Assembly (NCBI GenBank): GCA_035504175.1
Contig: DATJSJ010000159.1
Location: forward strand, 1-6,453
Length of the DNA stretch: 6,453 nucleotides
Direction of reading: 5' to 3'
Origin: DATJSJ01 sp035504175
GTDB taxonomy: Bacteria; Pseudomonadota; Alphaproteobacteria; Acetobacterales; Acetobacteraceae
Part shown: positions 1 through 5,035 of the stretch, in pieces
How positions within the stretch are numbered: the stretch's first letter is position 1
Layout of the letters: every line of letters begins with the position of its first letter
Translations under genes and position numbers: made by a program
Notes under the pieces: generated by a model
Database searches by the model: none
What the model was told of the DNA's origin: nothing
The model's input: only the letters and a program-made list of their open reading frames with translations

Positions 1-46
1 CGAACTCGCCTAAAGTCATCTGCCGCGTGAACTGGGCCTGGGCCAT
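1..46 (-). CDS. 5' end of an unidentified divergent gene (partial)
   Basis: Reading leftward from an ATG at 46-44, the frame stays open to the window edge and gives MAQAQFTRQMTLGEF. I do not recognise the family from 15 residues, and it does not look like the N-terminus of BetI, the usual choline-responsive repressor. Support for a real gene comes from its upstream signals. A GGGGAG ribosome-binding sequence (complement of 54-59) sits 7 nt before the ATG, and a well-spaced promoter (complement of 73-101) would start a transcript about 20 nt upstream. A TTA codon at residue 12 is unusual for such GC-rich DNA. A second ATG at 19-17 is a possible alternative start but has no comparable ribosome-binding sequence. 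The gene is divergent from choXWV and shares its control region, so it could encode a regulator or a choline-related enzyme; that is only a guess from position. Confidence 0.6.
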   Translation of the reverse strand, partial: MAQAQFTRQMTLGEF

Positions 47-72
47 CGGAGGGCTCCCCGTGTCTGACAGGG

Positions 73-101
73 ACCATAGGCTAATTGTCCGTGCGTGTCA
101 A
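73..101 (-). promoter_or_regulatory. Sigma-70-like promoter for the leftward partial gene
   Basis: On the minus strand there is a perfect -35 TTGACA (complement of 96-101), a 17-nt spacer and a -10 TATGGT (complement of 73-78, 4 of 6 consensus bases). The predicted start near 66 leaves a short leader carrying GGGGAG before the ATG at 46. It is interleaved with the rightward promoter: each -35 lies in the other's spacer. Confidence 0.6.
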
Positions 102-113
102 GTCCGGCATAAT
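85..113 (+). promoter_or_regulatory. Sigma-70-like promoter for choXWV
   Basis: On the plus strand TTGTCC (85-90) is followed by a 17-nt spacer and CATAAT (108-113, 5 of 6 consensus bases). The predicted transcription start is near 120, giving a leader of about 155 nt before choX. The overlap with the leftward promoter suggests that the two compete for RNA polymerase or share an operator. Nested dyads surround them: TGTCTGACA at 61-69, TGACA 65-69 with TGTCA 96-100, and GGAC 71-74 with GTCC 87-90. No known BetI operator was recognised. Confidence 0.55.
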
Positions 114-143
114 CGCCTTTGCAATCGATTACCTTAAGGGATG

Positions 144-221
144 GGGGTCTGCGGCCTCAGGCCCCAGCGTCGGGTTCCCATCGCGCATACGCGATTGGGC
201 CCGTCCAGGGCAGAGCCCTGG
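144..221 (+). promoter_or_regulatory. Three consecutive hairpins in the choX leader
   Basis: Three inverted repeats follow one another between the promoter and choX. The first pairs GGGGTCTG (144-151) with CAGGCCCC (158-165), with one G-U pair and a 6-nt loop. The second pairs CCCATCGCG (177-185) with CGCGATTGGG (190-199), with a one-base bulge and a 4-nt loop. The third pairs CCAGGGC (205-211) perfectly with GCCCTGG (215-221) around an AGA loop. None has a U-tract, so they do not look like intrinsic terminators. They could be a structured 5' leader or a REP-like palindromic element inserted in the intergenic region. I do not recognise a named riboswitch. Confidence 0.55.
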
Positions 222-257
222 CCTTCCTGGCTGAACGACCATTCAACGACGCAAAAC

Positions 258-264
258 AGGGGAG
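258..264 (+). promoter_or_regulatory. Ribosome-binding site that fixes the choX start
   Basis: AGGGGAG lies 10 nt before the ATG at 275. It selects this ATG over the 52-codon upstream in-frame extension (from a TTG at 119), and the residues that follow form a signal peptide, as expected for a secreted binding protein. Confidence 0.8.
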
Positions 265-274
265 ATCAGACCGA

Positions 275-1225
275 ATGAAGTTCCTGGCCAGATTGGCAGT
301 GGCCGCTGGACTGCTAGCGGCGACAACGACGGCCGTGTTCGCCGGGGATCCGGCATCGTGCAAGGCGGTGCGGTTCTCGGACATCGGCTGGACCGACGTC
401 ACGGCGACCACCGCGACGACGGCGATGATCCTGAAGGATCTCGGCTACGCGCCGAAGATCACCGTCCTTTCCGTGCCGGTGACCTTCGCTTCGCTCAAGA
501 ACAACAACCTCGACGTCTTCCTCGGCAACTGGATGCCCTCGATGGAGGGCGATATCCGCGCCTACCTCAACGACCATTCCGTCGACGTGGTGCGCGCCAA
601 CCTCAAGGGCGCGAAGTACACGCTGGCAGTCCCGACCTATACCTACGACGCCGGGCTGCACGATTTCGCCGATATCCACAAATTCGCGACGCAGCTGCAT
701 CACAAGATCTACGGTATCGAGCCGGGCAATGACGGCAACCGGCACGTGCTGAAGATGATCAAGGATAACATGTTCGATCTCGGCAACTTCCAGCTCGTGG
801 AGTCGAGCGAGCAGGGGATGCTGGCGGAGGTCGCGCGGGCGGTGCGCGATCACAAGCCGATCGTCTTCCTCGGCTGGGAGCCGCACCCGATGAACAAGCT
901 CTACCCGATGAAGTACCTGACCGGCGGCGATGCGCTGTTCGGGCCGAATTACGGGGAGGCGACGGTCTACACCAATACGCGCGCCGGCTATTCGAAGGCG
1001 TGCCCGAACGTCGGCAAGCTCCTGGCCAACCTGGAGTTCAATCTGCCGATGGAAGACGACATGATGAACATGATTCTGACCGACCATGACGATCCGGGCG
1101 TCGCTGCCGCGAAGTATCTGAAGGCGCATCCGGAGGTGCTCGACGCCTGGCTTGCCGGCGTCACCACCTTCGATGGTCAGCCGGCGCTGCCGGTTGTCAA
1201 GAAGGACCTCGGCGTTTCAAGCTGA
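275..1225 (+). CDS. choX: Choline ABC transporter, periplasmic choline-binding protein
   Basis: This is the high-affinity choline-binding component of the ChoXWV importer, acting in the periplasm. The 316-residue precursor has a typical Sec signal peptide, with likely cleavage after AVFA at residue 23. The mature part is an OpuAC/ProX-type type II binding fold. The ligand cage known for Sinorhizobium meliloti ChoX appears intact at a constant offset of four: W39 and D41 (GWTD), W86 (GNWMP), Y115 (AKYTLAVP), N152 (EPGNDGN) and W201 (FLGWEPHP). C29 and C243 match the positions of the ChoX disulfide pair as I recall it. Family-typical blocks such as VPVTFASLKNN and AGVTTFDG are present. The start is set by AGGGGAG at 258-264 and by the signal peptide. 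It is first in the operon, with choW following after 90 nt. A glycine-betaine or proline-betaine binder is the alternative, but the choline-type cage makes ChoX strongly preferred. Confidence 0.96.
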   Translation: MKFLARLAVAAGLLAATTTAVFAGDPASCKAVRFSDIGWTDVTATTATTAMILKDLGYAPKITVLSVPVTFASLKNNNLDVFLGNWMPSMEGDIRAYLNDHSVDVVRANLKGAKYTLAVPTYTYDAGLHDFADIHKFATQLHHKIYGIEPGNDGNRHVLKMIKDNMFDLGNFQLVESSEQGMLAEVARAVRDHKPIVFLGWEPHPMNKLYPMKYLTGGDALFGPNYGEATVYTNTRAGYSKACPNVGKLLANLEFNLPMEDDMMNMILTDHDDPGVAAAKYLKAHPEVLDAWLAGVTTFDGQPALPVVKKDLGVSS

Positions 1226-1246
1226 CGCGCGTCGGCTCAGTCGATC

Positions 1247-1275
1247 CGGAGGGCGGCGGTCCGCGCCGCCCTTCG
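1247..1275 (+). promoter_or_regulatory. Strong intercistronic hairpin between choX and choW
   Basis: CGGAGGGCGGCG (1247-1258) pairs with CGCCGCCCTTCG (1264-1275): 12 base pairs, one of them G-U, around a 5-nt loop. No T-run follows, so complete termination is unlikely. By analogy with other binding-protein operons, the stem could protect the choX message from 3' exonucleases or partly attenuate read-through, raising ChoX above ChoWV. That role is inferred from position. Confidence 0.6.
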
Positions 1276-1315
1276 TTCCGGCCGCCCTTGAACGGCGGCG
1301 TGGCAGGAGGCCCGG

Positions 1316-2164
1316 ATGGGACAGGTGGAAGACTGGATCAGCGGCCACAAGATCCCGATCGGCGCCTGGATCGCGACGCTGATCGACGGGTTGAAGAACA
1401 GCAGCTTCAATTTCTTCGACCGGCTGTCCGACATCATCGGCTTCCTGACCGACGGGCTGACCTCGATCCTGGAAGCGGTGCCGCCGATCCTGCTGCTGCT
1501 GCTGATCGTGGCCGGGGTGTGGCTGTTGCACCGGTCCTGGAAGCTGGCACTCGGCGTCGGGCTCGCGCTGCTGTTCATCATGAACCAGGGCTACTGGGAG
1601 GCGACGATGGAGACGCTCTCCCTCGTCATTTTCTCCGCCGTGCTCTGCATGGTGATCGGCGTGCCGCTCGGCATCCTGGCGGCGCATCGGCCGTGGCTCT
1701 ATCGCGGCATGCGTCCGGTGCTGGACATGATGCAGACGCTGCCGACCTTCGTCTATCTGATCCCGACGCTGGTGCTGTTCGGCCTCGGCACCGTGCCGGG
1801 GCTGATCTCCACGATCATTTTCGCCCTGCCGGCGCCGATCCGGCTCACCCATCTCGGCGTCGTCTCGGTGCCGAAGCCGCTGATCGAGGCGGGCGAGGCG
1901 TTCGGCGCGACGCCGCTGCAATTGCTGTGGAAGGTGGAGCTGCCGTACGCGCGGCCCTCGATCATGGCCGGGCTCACGCAGTGCATCATGCTCAGCCTGT
2001 CGATGGTGGTGATCGCGGCACTGGTCGGCGCCGGCGGGCTCGGGGTGCCGGTGGTGCGGGCGCTGAACACGGTGCGGATCGACATGGGGTTCGAATCCGG
2101 GCTCGCGATCGTCGTGCTGGCGATCGTGCTCGACCGCGTGTGCCGCGTCGCGGGGGAGGCGTGA
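1316..2164 (+). CDS. choW: Choline ABC transporter, permease subunit
   Basis: This inner-membrane permease of 282 residues forms, as a dimer, the channel through which ChoX delivers choline. The N-terminal soluble stretch contains family-typical IPIGAWIATLIDGLKN. Hydrophobic segments follow at about residues 56-72, 76-90, 99-124, 144-157, 162-175, 222-243 and 262-274, in the BPD_transp_1 fold. The cytoplasmic coupling loop that contacts the ATPase is clear at about residues 188-210: PLIEAGEAFGATPLQLLWKV, with the E-A-x3-G pattern of the EAA motif. The ATG is preceded by AGGAGG (1305-1310) at a 5-nt spacing. The stop is separated from the choV ATG by one base, so the two are almost certainly co-translated. 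The sequence resembles ProW/OpuAB permeases of betaine systems; the partner ChoX supports choline. Confidence 0.94.
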   Translation: MGQVEDWISGHKIPIGAWIATLIDGLKNSSFNFFDRLSDIIGFLTDGLTSILEAVPPILLLLLIVAGVWLLHRSWKLALGVGLALLFIMNQGYWEATMETLSLVIFSAVLCMVIGVPLGILAAHRPWLYRGMRPVLDMMQTLPTFVYLIPTLVLFGLGTVPGLISTIIFALPAPIRLTHLGVVSVPKPLIEAGEAFGATPLQLLWKVELPYARPSIMAGLTQCIMLSLSMVVIAALVGAGGLGVPVVRALNTVRIDMGFESGLAIVVLAIVLDRVCRVAGEA

Positions 2165-2165
2165 G

Positions 2166-3395
2166 ATGAGTCCGGCGATCGACTTCCGCGACGTCAACAT
2201 CCTGTTCGGCTCCGCCTCGGGGCGCGGTGGTGCGCGGCTGCGGGAGCGGGCGCTGGCGATGCTGGATGCCGGCAACACGCGGGCGGAGATCGCCGCGGCC
2301 ACCGGAATCGTGATCGGCGTCGCGCGCGCGAGCCTCTCGGTGGCAAGGGGCGAGATCTGCGTCCTGATGGGCCTGTCCGGCTCCGGCAAGTCGACGCTGC
2401 TGCGCGCCGCGAACCGGCTGTCGCATGTCGATTCGGGCCAGGTCCTGGTGCGCGACGGCGAGGGCGCGGTCGACGTCGCCCGCTGCGACCGGGCGACACT
2501 GCGGCGCATCCGCGGCCAGCGCGTGGCGATGGTGTTCCAGCAATTCGCGCTGCTGCCCTGGCGCAGCGTGCGCGACAATGTCGGGCTGGGGCTGGAACTG
2601 CGCGGCGTGCGGCCGACGGAGCGGCGCGCCATCGTCGACGAGAAGCTGAGACTGGTCGGGCTGGACAACTGGGCCGATCGCGCCGTGGCCGAGCTCTCGG
2701 GCGGCATGCAGCAGCGCGTCGGCCTGGCGCGCGCCTTCGCGACGGATGCCGATATCCTGCTGATGGACGAGCCGTTCTCCGCGCTCGATCCGCTGATCCG
2801 CACCAAGTTGCAGGACGATCTGCTGGAGCTGCAGCGCAGCGTGCAGAAGACGATCCTGTTCGTCAGCCACGACCTCGACGAGGCGATGAAGCTCGGCAAC
2901 CGCATCGCGATCCTGGAGGGCGGGCGGATCGTGCAGACCGGCACGTCCGAGGACATCATGCTGCGGCCGGCCGACGACTACGTTGCGGAATTCGTCCAGC
3001 ACGTGAATCCGCTCAGCGTGTTGCGCGGCCGTGCGATCATGCGGCCGCTGGCCGAGTTGCCGCGCGAGGGCAATGCCGTGCTGCTGGACGAGCAAGGCGC
3101 GGCGCGCGTCACGCTCGATGCCGAGCGGCGCCCGGTCTCGGGCCTGGTCGGCGGGATTCCGTGCCCGCTCGCCGCGGCGGGCGGGGCGGCGGTCGATCCG
3201 GCGGCGCTGGTCGTGGCACCGGCCGAGTTGCCGTTGCGGGCGCTGGTCGCCCTGCAACGCGGCGTTGCGCATCCGCTGCTGCTGGTCGAGGAGGATCGGC
3301 TGGTCGGCGTGTGCGGCGCGTCGGAGATCATCGGCGCGCTGTCCGGCCGCGCCGAACGCCAGCCGGCGGTCCGCGAGGCGGTCGCGGGCGTGTAG
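2166..3395 (+). CDS. choV: Choline ABC transporter, ATP-binding subunit
   Basis: This cytoplasmic ATPase of 409 residues powers choline import. All nucleotide-binding motifs are intact: Walker A GLSGSGKST (69-77), Q-loop in VFQQF (around 125), signature LSGGM (177-181), Walker B ILLMDEP (197-203), D-loop SALD (205-208) and switch H235. Residues about 20-55 hold the insertion seen in ChoV/ProV ATPases (ERALAMLDAGNTRAEI, then TGIVIGVARASL), which separates them from ordinary ABC ATPases. The C-terminal part (about 285-409) is a divergent regulatory tail resembling a degenerate CBS pair; its last block, HPLLLVEEDRLVGVCGASEI, is the most CBS-like. In OpuA/ProV relatives such tails sense ionic strength, but nothing here shows that this one does. 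The start has GGGGGAGG (2152-2159) 6 nt upstream, inside the end of choW. No strong terminator follows the stop. Confidence 0.94.
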   Translation: MSPAIDFRDVNILFGSASGRGGARLRERALAMLDAGNTRAEIAAATGIVIGVARASLSVARGEICVLMGLSGSGKSTLLRAANRLSHVDSGQVLVRDGEGAVDVARCDRATLRRIRGQRVAMVFQQFALLPWRSVRDNVGLGLELRGVRPTERRAIVDEKLRLVGLDNWADRAVAELSGGMQQRVGLARAFATDADILLMDEPFSALDPLIRTKLQDDLLELQRSVQKTILFVSHDLDEAMKLGNRIAILEGGRIVQTGTSEDIMLRPADDYVAEFVQHVNPLSVLRGRAIMRPLAELPREGNAVLLDEQGAARVTLDAERRPVSGLVGGIPCPLAAAGGAAVDPAALVVAPAELPLRALVALQRGVAHPLLLVEEDRLVGVCGASEIIGALSGRAERQPAVREAVAGV

Positions 3396-3561
3396 GCCGC
3401 GATCGCCGGAGGTGGAATCACCGAAGGCGTGAGGGGCGGTCCGAATGCAAGAGTCAGATCACGATCGTTCTGCGCGGTCGGAGTGATCGTCGTCTGGCCG
3501 CCCGCTGCCCAGGGCGATTTTCGCCAGCCCGGGGCGCATCCCGCGCGTTCGACATCGTCGC

Positions 3562-3591
3562 GTCATTGCGAGGCAGCAGCTCCCGGTAATG
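3562..3591. repeat. Possible remnant of a dispersed palindromic repeat
   Basis: GTCATTGCGAGG (3562-3573) matches the opening of a dispersed intergenic repeat that I remember from many alphaproteobacterial and other genomes. It is followed by a dyad in which CATTGC (3564-3569) pairs with GGTAATG (3585-3591 region, one G-U pair). The rest does not follow the usual repeat sequence, so this may be a degraded copy or coincidence. Confidence 0.25.
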
Positions 3592-3609
3592 GCCGCCTGC
3601 GACGGTGCC

Positions 3610-3623
3610 AAAGGCGAACCTTT
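3610..3623 (-). terminator. Weak terminator candidate for the VanZ-type gene
   Basis: On the minus strand AAAGG-TTCG-CCTTT forms a 5-bp stem with a TTCG loop, beginning 17 nt after the stop codon of the VanZ-type gene. The A-rich 5' arm and T-rich 3' arm resemble a small, potentially bidirectional terminator. The stem is short and the T-run is only three bases. Confidence 0.3.
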
Positions 3624-3640
3624 CTGCCGCCGGGATTGGC

Positions 3641-4870
3641 TCAGCCCGCGGCTCGCGGCCGGCCGGATGGAGCGGGCGCAGCCCGGTCCGCGGGATCGGG
3701 CAGGAGCGCGAACGCGCCGCCGAGTGCGAGCGCCATCACCGCATCGGTGATCTCGGCCGAGCGGCCCGGCAAATGCGTCTCGGCGAAGCTCGTTGCCAGC
3801 AGCAGGACGGCGGTGATTGCGGTCGCGGTGCCCAGCCTGGTTCCGGCTCGATGCAGCAGCCAGATCAGGCCGCCGTACAGCGTCGCCTTCTCGCAGAACG
3901 CCTGCATCGCGATCCCGATCGAGCCGTGCATCATGCTGCCGAACGGCACCCAGCTGAAGGGTCGCCCGACGGGCTCGAAGTGGAACGGCGCCAGACGCAG
4001 CCAGACGACCAGCGCGCCCAGGCAAATCGCGAGCAGCAGATGGCGGCCCGGTAACCGATGCAGCACCAGCCAGACGAGGAACGCGCCAGCCGCGCCGCCG
4101 ATATCCGCAAGCTTGAGATCGGTCGAAATGATCAGGATGCGCGCTGCGAACTCCGCGAGTGCCAGCAGGGGGAACAGCAGCAGCCAGCGCCGGAATCCGT
4201 AAAGTGCGTGTACCAGGCATGTGATCAGCAGCCAGATGACGACGAAGCGCGCGGTCTCCGCGGCCGGCAGGTGGGACAGATGCAGCAGGGGTCGGACCGT
4301 GTGCCAGTATTTGTGCAGGTCGATGGTCGGCACGTAGGGATAGAGCCGGTAGCCGGCCCAGAGCGCCAGCAGCATGGCCGGTCGCGGCGAACGGGCCAGT
4401 TCGGCGAGCAGCGGCCATCGCCTGCTCCCGATGATCGTGGCCGCAATCGCACCAAGCAACGCGCCGATGCCGTTCGCATAGACATCGCCCATCGAGGTGA
4501 CGCGGCTGCGATCGTGGAACTGCGCCACCTCGACGCAGCCGGCAAGCAGGATCCCCGCCACGGTGGCAAGCGAGGCGCGGAGCGGGCCGCGCCAGCGCGA
4601 CGGCAGCGACAGCACGGCGAAGAAGCCGAATGGGATGTAAAGCAGGATGTTGGAGAGCAGATCGCCGCGGTGATCCCAGTCGGTCCACGTGCTCAGCAGG
4701 TAGGCAACGGGACCGCCGGGATAGGTGCGGGAGTAGTAGACCAGAGGGTAGAGCGATCCGTAGAGGATGAAGGCAACGACCGCGAGGAGCAGGAGCGCGT
4801 AGCTGCCCCGCGGGCCCTCCGCCTGTGGCCCGATACGATTCCGGCCGGCGGCCGATCGAGGTCTGCGCAT
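3641..4870 (-). CDS. Multi-domain VanZ-family membrane protein
   Basis: This polytopic inner-membrane protein has 409 residues, about twice or more the length of a single VanZ domain. The first VanZ unit is clear at about residues 25-148: a membrane segment (25-43), LYGSLYPL, then RGDLLSNILLYIPFGFF (68-84) and EVAQFHDRSRVTSMGDVYAN (114-133). A second good unit is at about 286-391: LRLAPFHFEP, WVPFGSMMHGS, CEKATLYGGLIWLLHRAG, and AETHLPGRSAEITDAVMA (363-380). The middle (205-270) has further membrane segments and a fainter motif, AEFAARILIISTDLKLADIG (239-258). VanZ is named after a teicoplanin-resistance gene, but most family members have no known biochemical role, and resistance should not be inferred. 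The ATG at 4870-4868 lacks a clear ribosome-binding sequence; the basic N-terminus (MRRPRSAAGRNR) before the first membrane segment fits an inside-positive orientation. It is convergent with choXWV and lies 165 bp downstream of hutF. Confidence 0.85.
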   Translation of the reverse strand: MRRPRSAAGRNRIGPQAEGPRGSYALLLLAVVAFILYGSLYPLVYYSRTYPGGPVAYLLSTWTDWDHRGDLLSNILLYIPFGFFAVLSLPSRWRGPLRASLATVAGILLAGCVEVAQFHDRSRVTSMGDVYANGIGALLGAIAATIIGSRRWPLLAELARSPRPAMLLALWAGYRLYPYVPTIDLHKYWHTVRPLLHLSHLPAAETARFVVIWLLITCLVHALYGFRRWLLLFPLLALAEFAARILIISTDLKLADIGGAAGAFLVWLVLHRLPGRHLLLAICLGALVVWLRLAPFHFEPVGRPFSWVPFGSMMHGSIGIAMQAFCEKATLYGGLIWLLHRAGTRLGTATAITAVLLLATSFAETHLPGRSAEITDAVMALALGGAFALLPDPADRAAPAPSGRPRAAG

Positions 4871-5035
4871 TGTGGTGTGGCTACCGCCCCGCGGAGGAGT
4901 GTGGTCGGCAGCGTAGCCGGTTTGCGGGATGGATGAGGCTCGCGGACAGGATCTCGAATCGCGGCAGCCGGTCCTGGCGGCAACGTTCCGGATGCGTCGC
5001 GGCGTCGCAGGCCGGACACGGTTCCCCGGATTCGG
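4871..5035. other. Spacer between hutF and the VanZ-type gene
   Basis: This 165-bp spacer is GC-rich, with no credible ORF, convincing promoter or terminator that I could see on the minus strand. The downstream gene could be read through from hutF or have its own unrecognised promoter. Confidence 0.4.

Larger units (their letters stand above)
141..278 (+). other. Possible 45-codon leader ORF overlapping the choX start (ATGA)
   Basis: An ATG at 141 opens a 45-codon frame ending in TGA at 276-278, which overlaps the choX ATG (275-277) as ATGA, the arrangement typical of translational coupling. The frame begins MGVCGLRPQRR and ends GDQTE. Against it, the only purine-rich sequence before the ATG (AAGGG, 136-140) abuts the start codon with no spacing, and the peptide resembles no family I know. 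Much of the frame lies over hairpin-forming DNA. It may be a chance open frame in GC-rich sequence. Confidence 0.2.
3396..3640. other. Non-coding gap between convergent genes
   Basis: This 245-bp stretch separates the stop of choV from the stop of the minus-strand VanZ-type gene. No credible gene was found; open frames crossing it are arginine- and alanine-rich shadows. It contains several small dyads: GATCAC 3457-3462 with GTGATC 3483-3488, GGCGA-TTT-TCGCC at 3513-3525, an imperfect palindrome at 3564-3591, and AAAGG-CGAA-CCTTT at 3610-3623. None is a textbook terminator with a long T-run. Confidence 0.5.

Noticed and set aside
119..274. 52-codon N-terminal extension of choX from the TTG at 119
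   Set aside because: It would begin at or before the predicted transcription start, runs over the hairpins and lacks a ribosome-binding sequence. It would also bury the signal peptide that begins at 275, where a good AGGGGAG lies upstream.
314..1129. 271-codon minus-strand open frame opposite choX
   Set aside because: Shadow of a gene identified at residue level; composition dominated by Arg, Val and His with no domain.
1217..2959. 580-codon minus-strand open frame opposite choW and choV
   Set aside because: It is antisense to two certain genes; its translation is low-complexity (Ser/Arg-rich, then His/Arg/Gln/Pro-rich), typical of shadow frames in GC-rich DNA.
1992..3272. 426-codon minus-strand open frame opposite choV
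   Set aside because: Antisense shadow of choV with Arg/His/Gln-rich composition and no recognisable domain.
3457..3488. GATCAC/GTGATC inverted repeat as a choV terminator
   Set aside because: Six-base arms with a 20-nt loop and no T-run; too weak to call.
3513..3525. GGCGA-TTT-TCGCC dyad as a terminator
   Set aside because: Only a 5-bp stem, with no T-run after it on either strand.
3459..4688. 409-codon minus-strand open frame in another frame of the VanZ-type gene
   Set aside because: The VanZ signatures and membrane segments are in the overlapping frame 3641-4870; this one is Arg/Ala/Pro-rich without hydrophobic periodicity.
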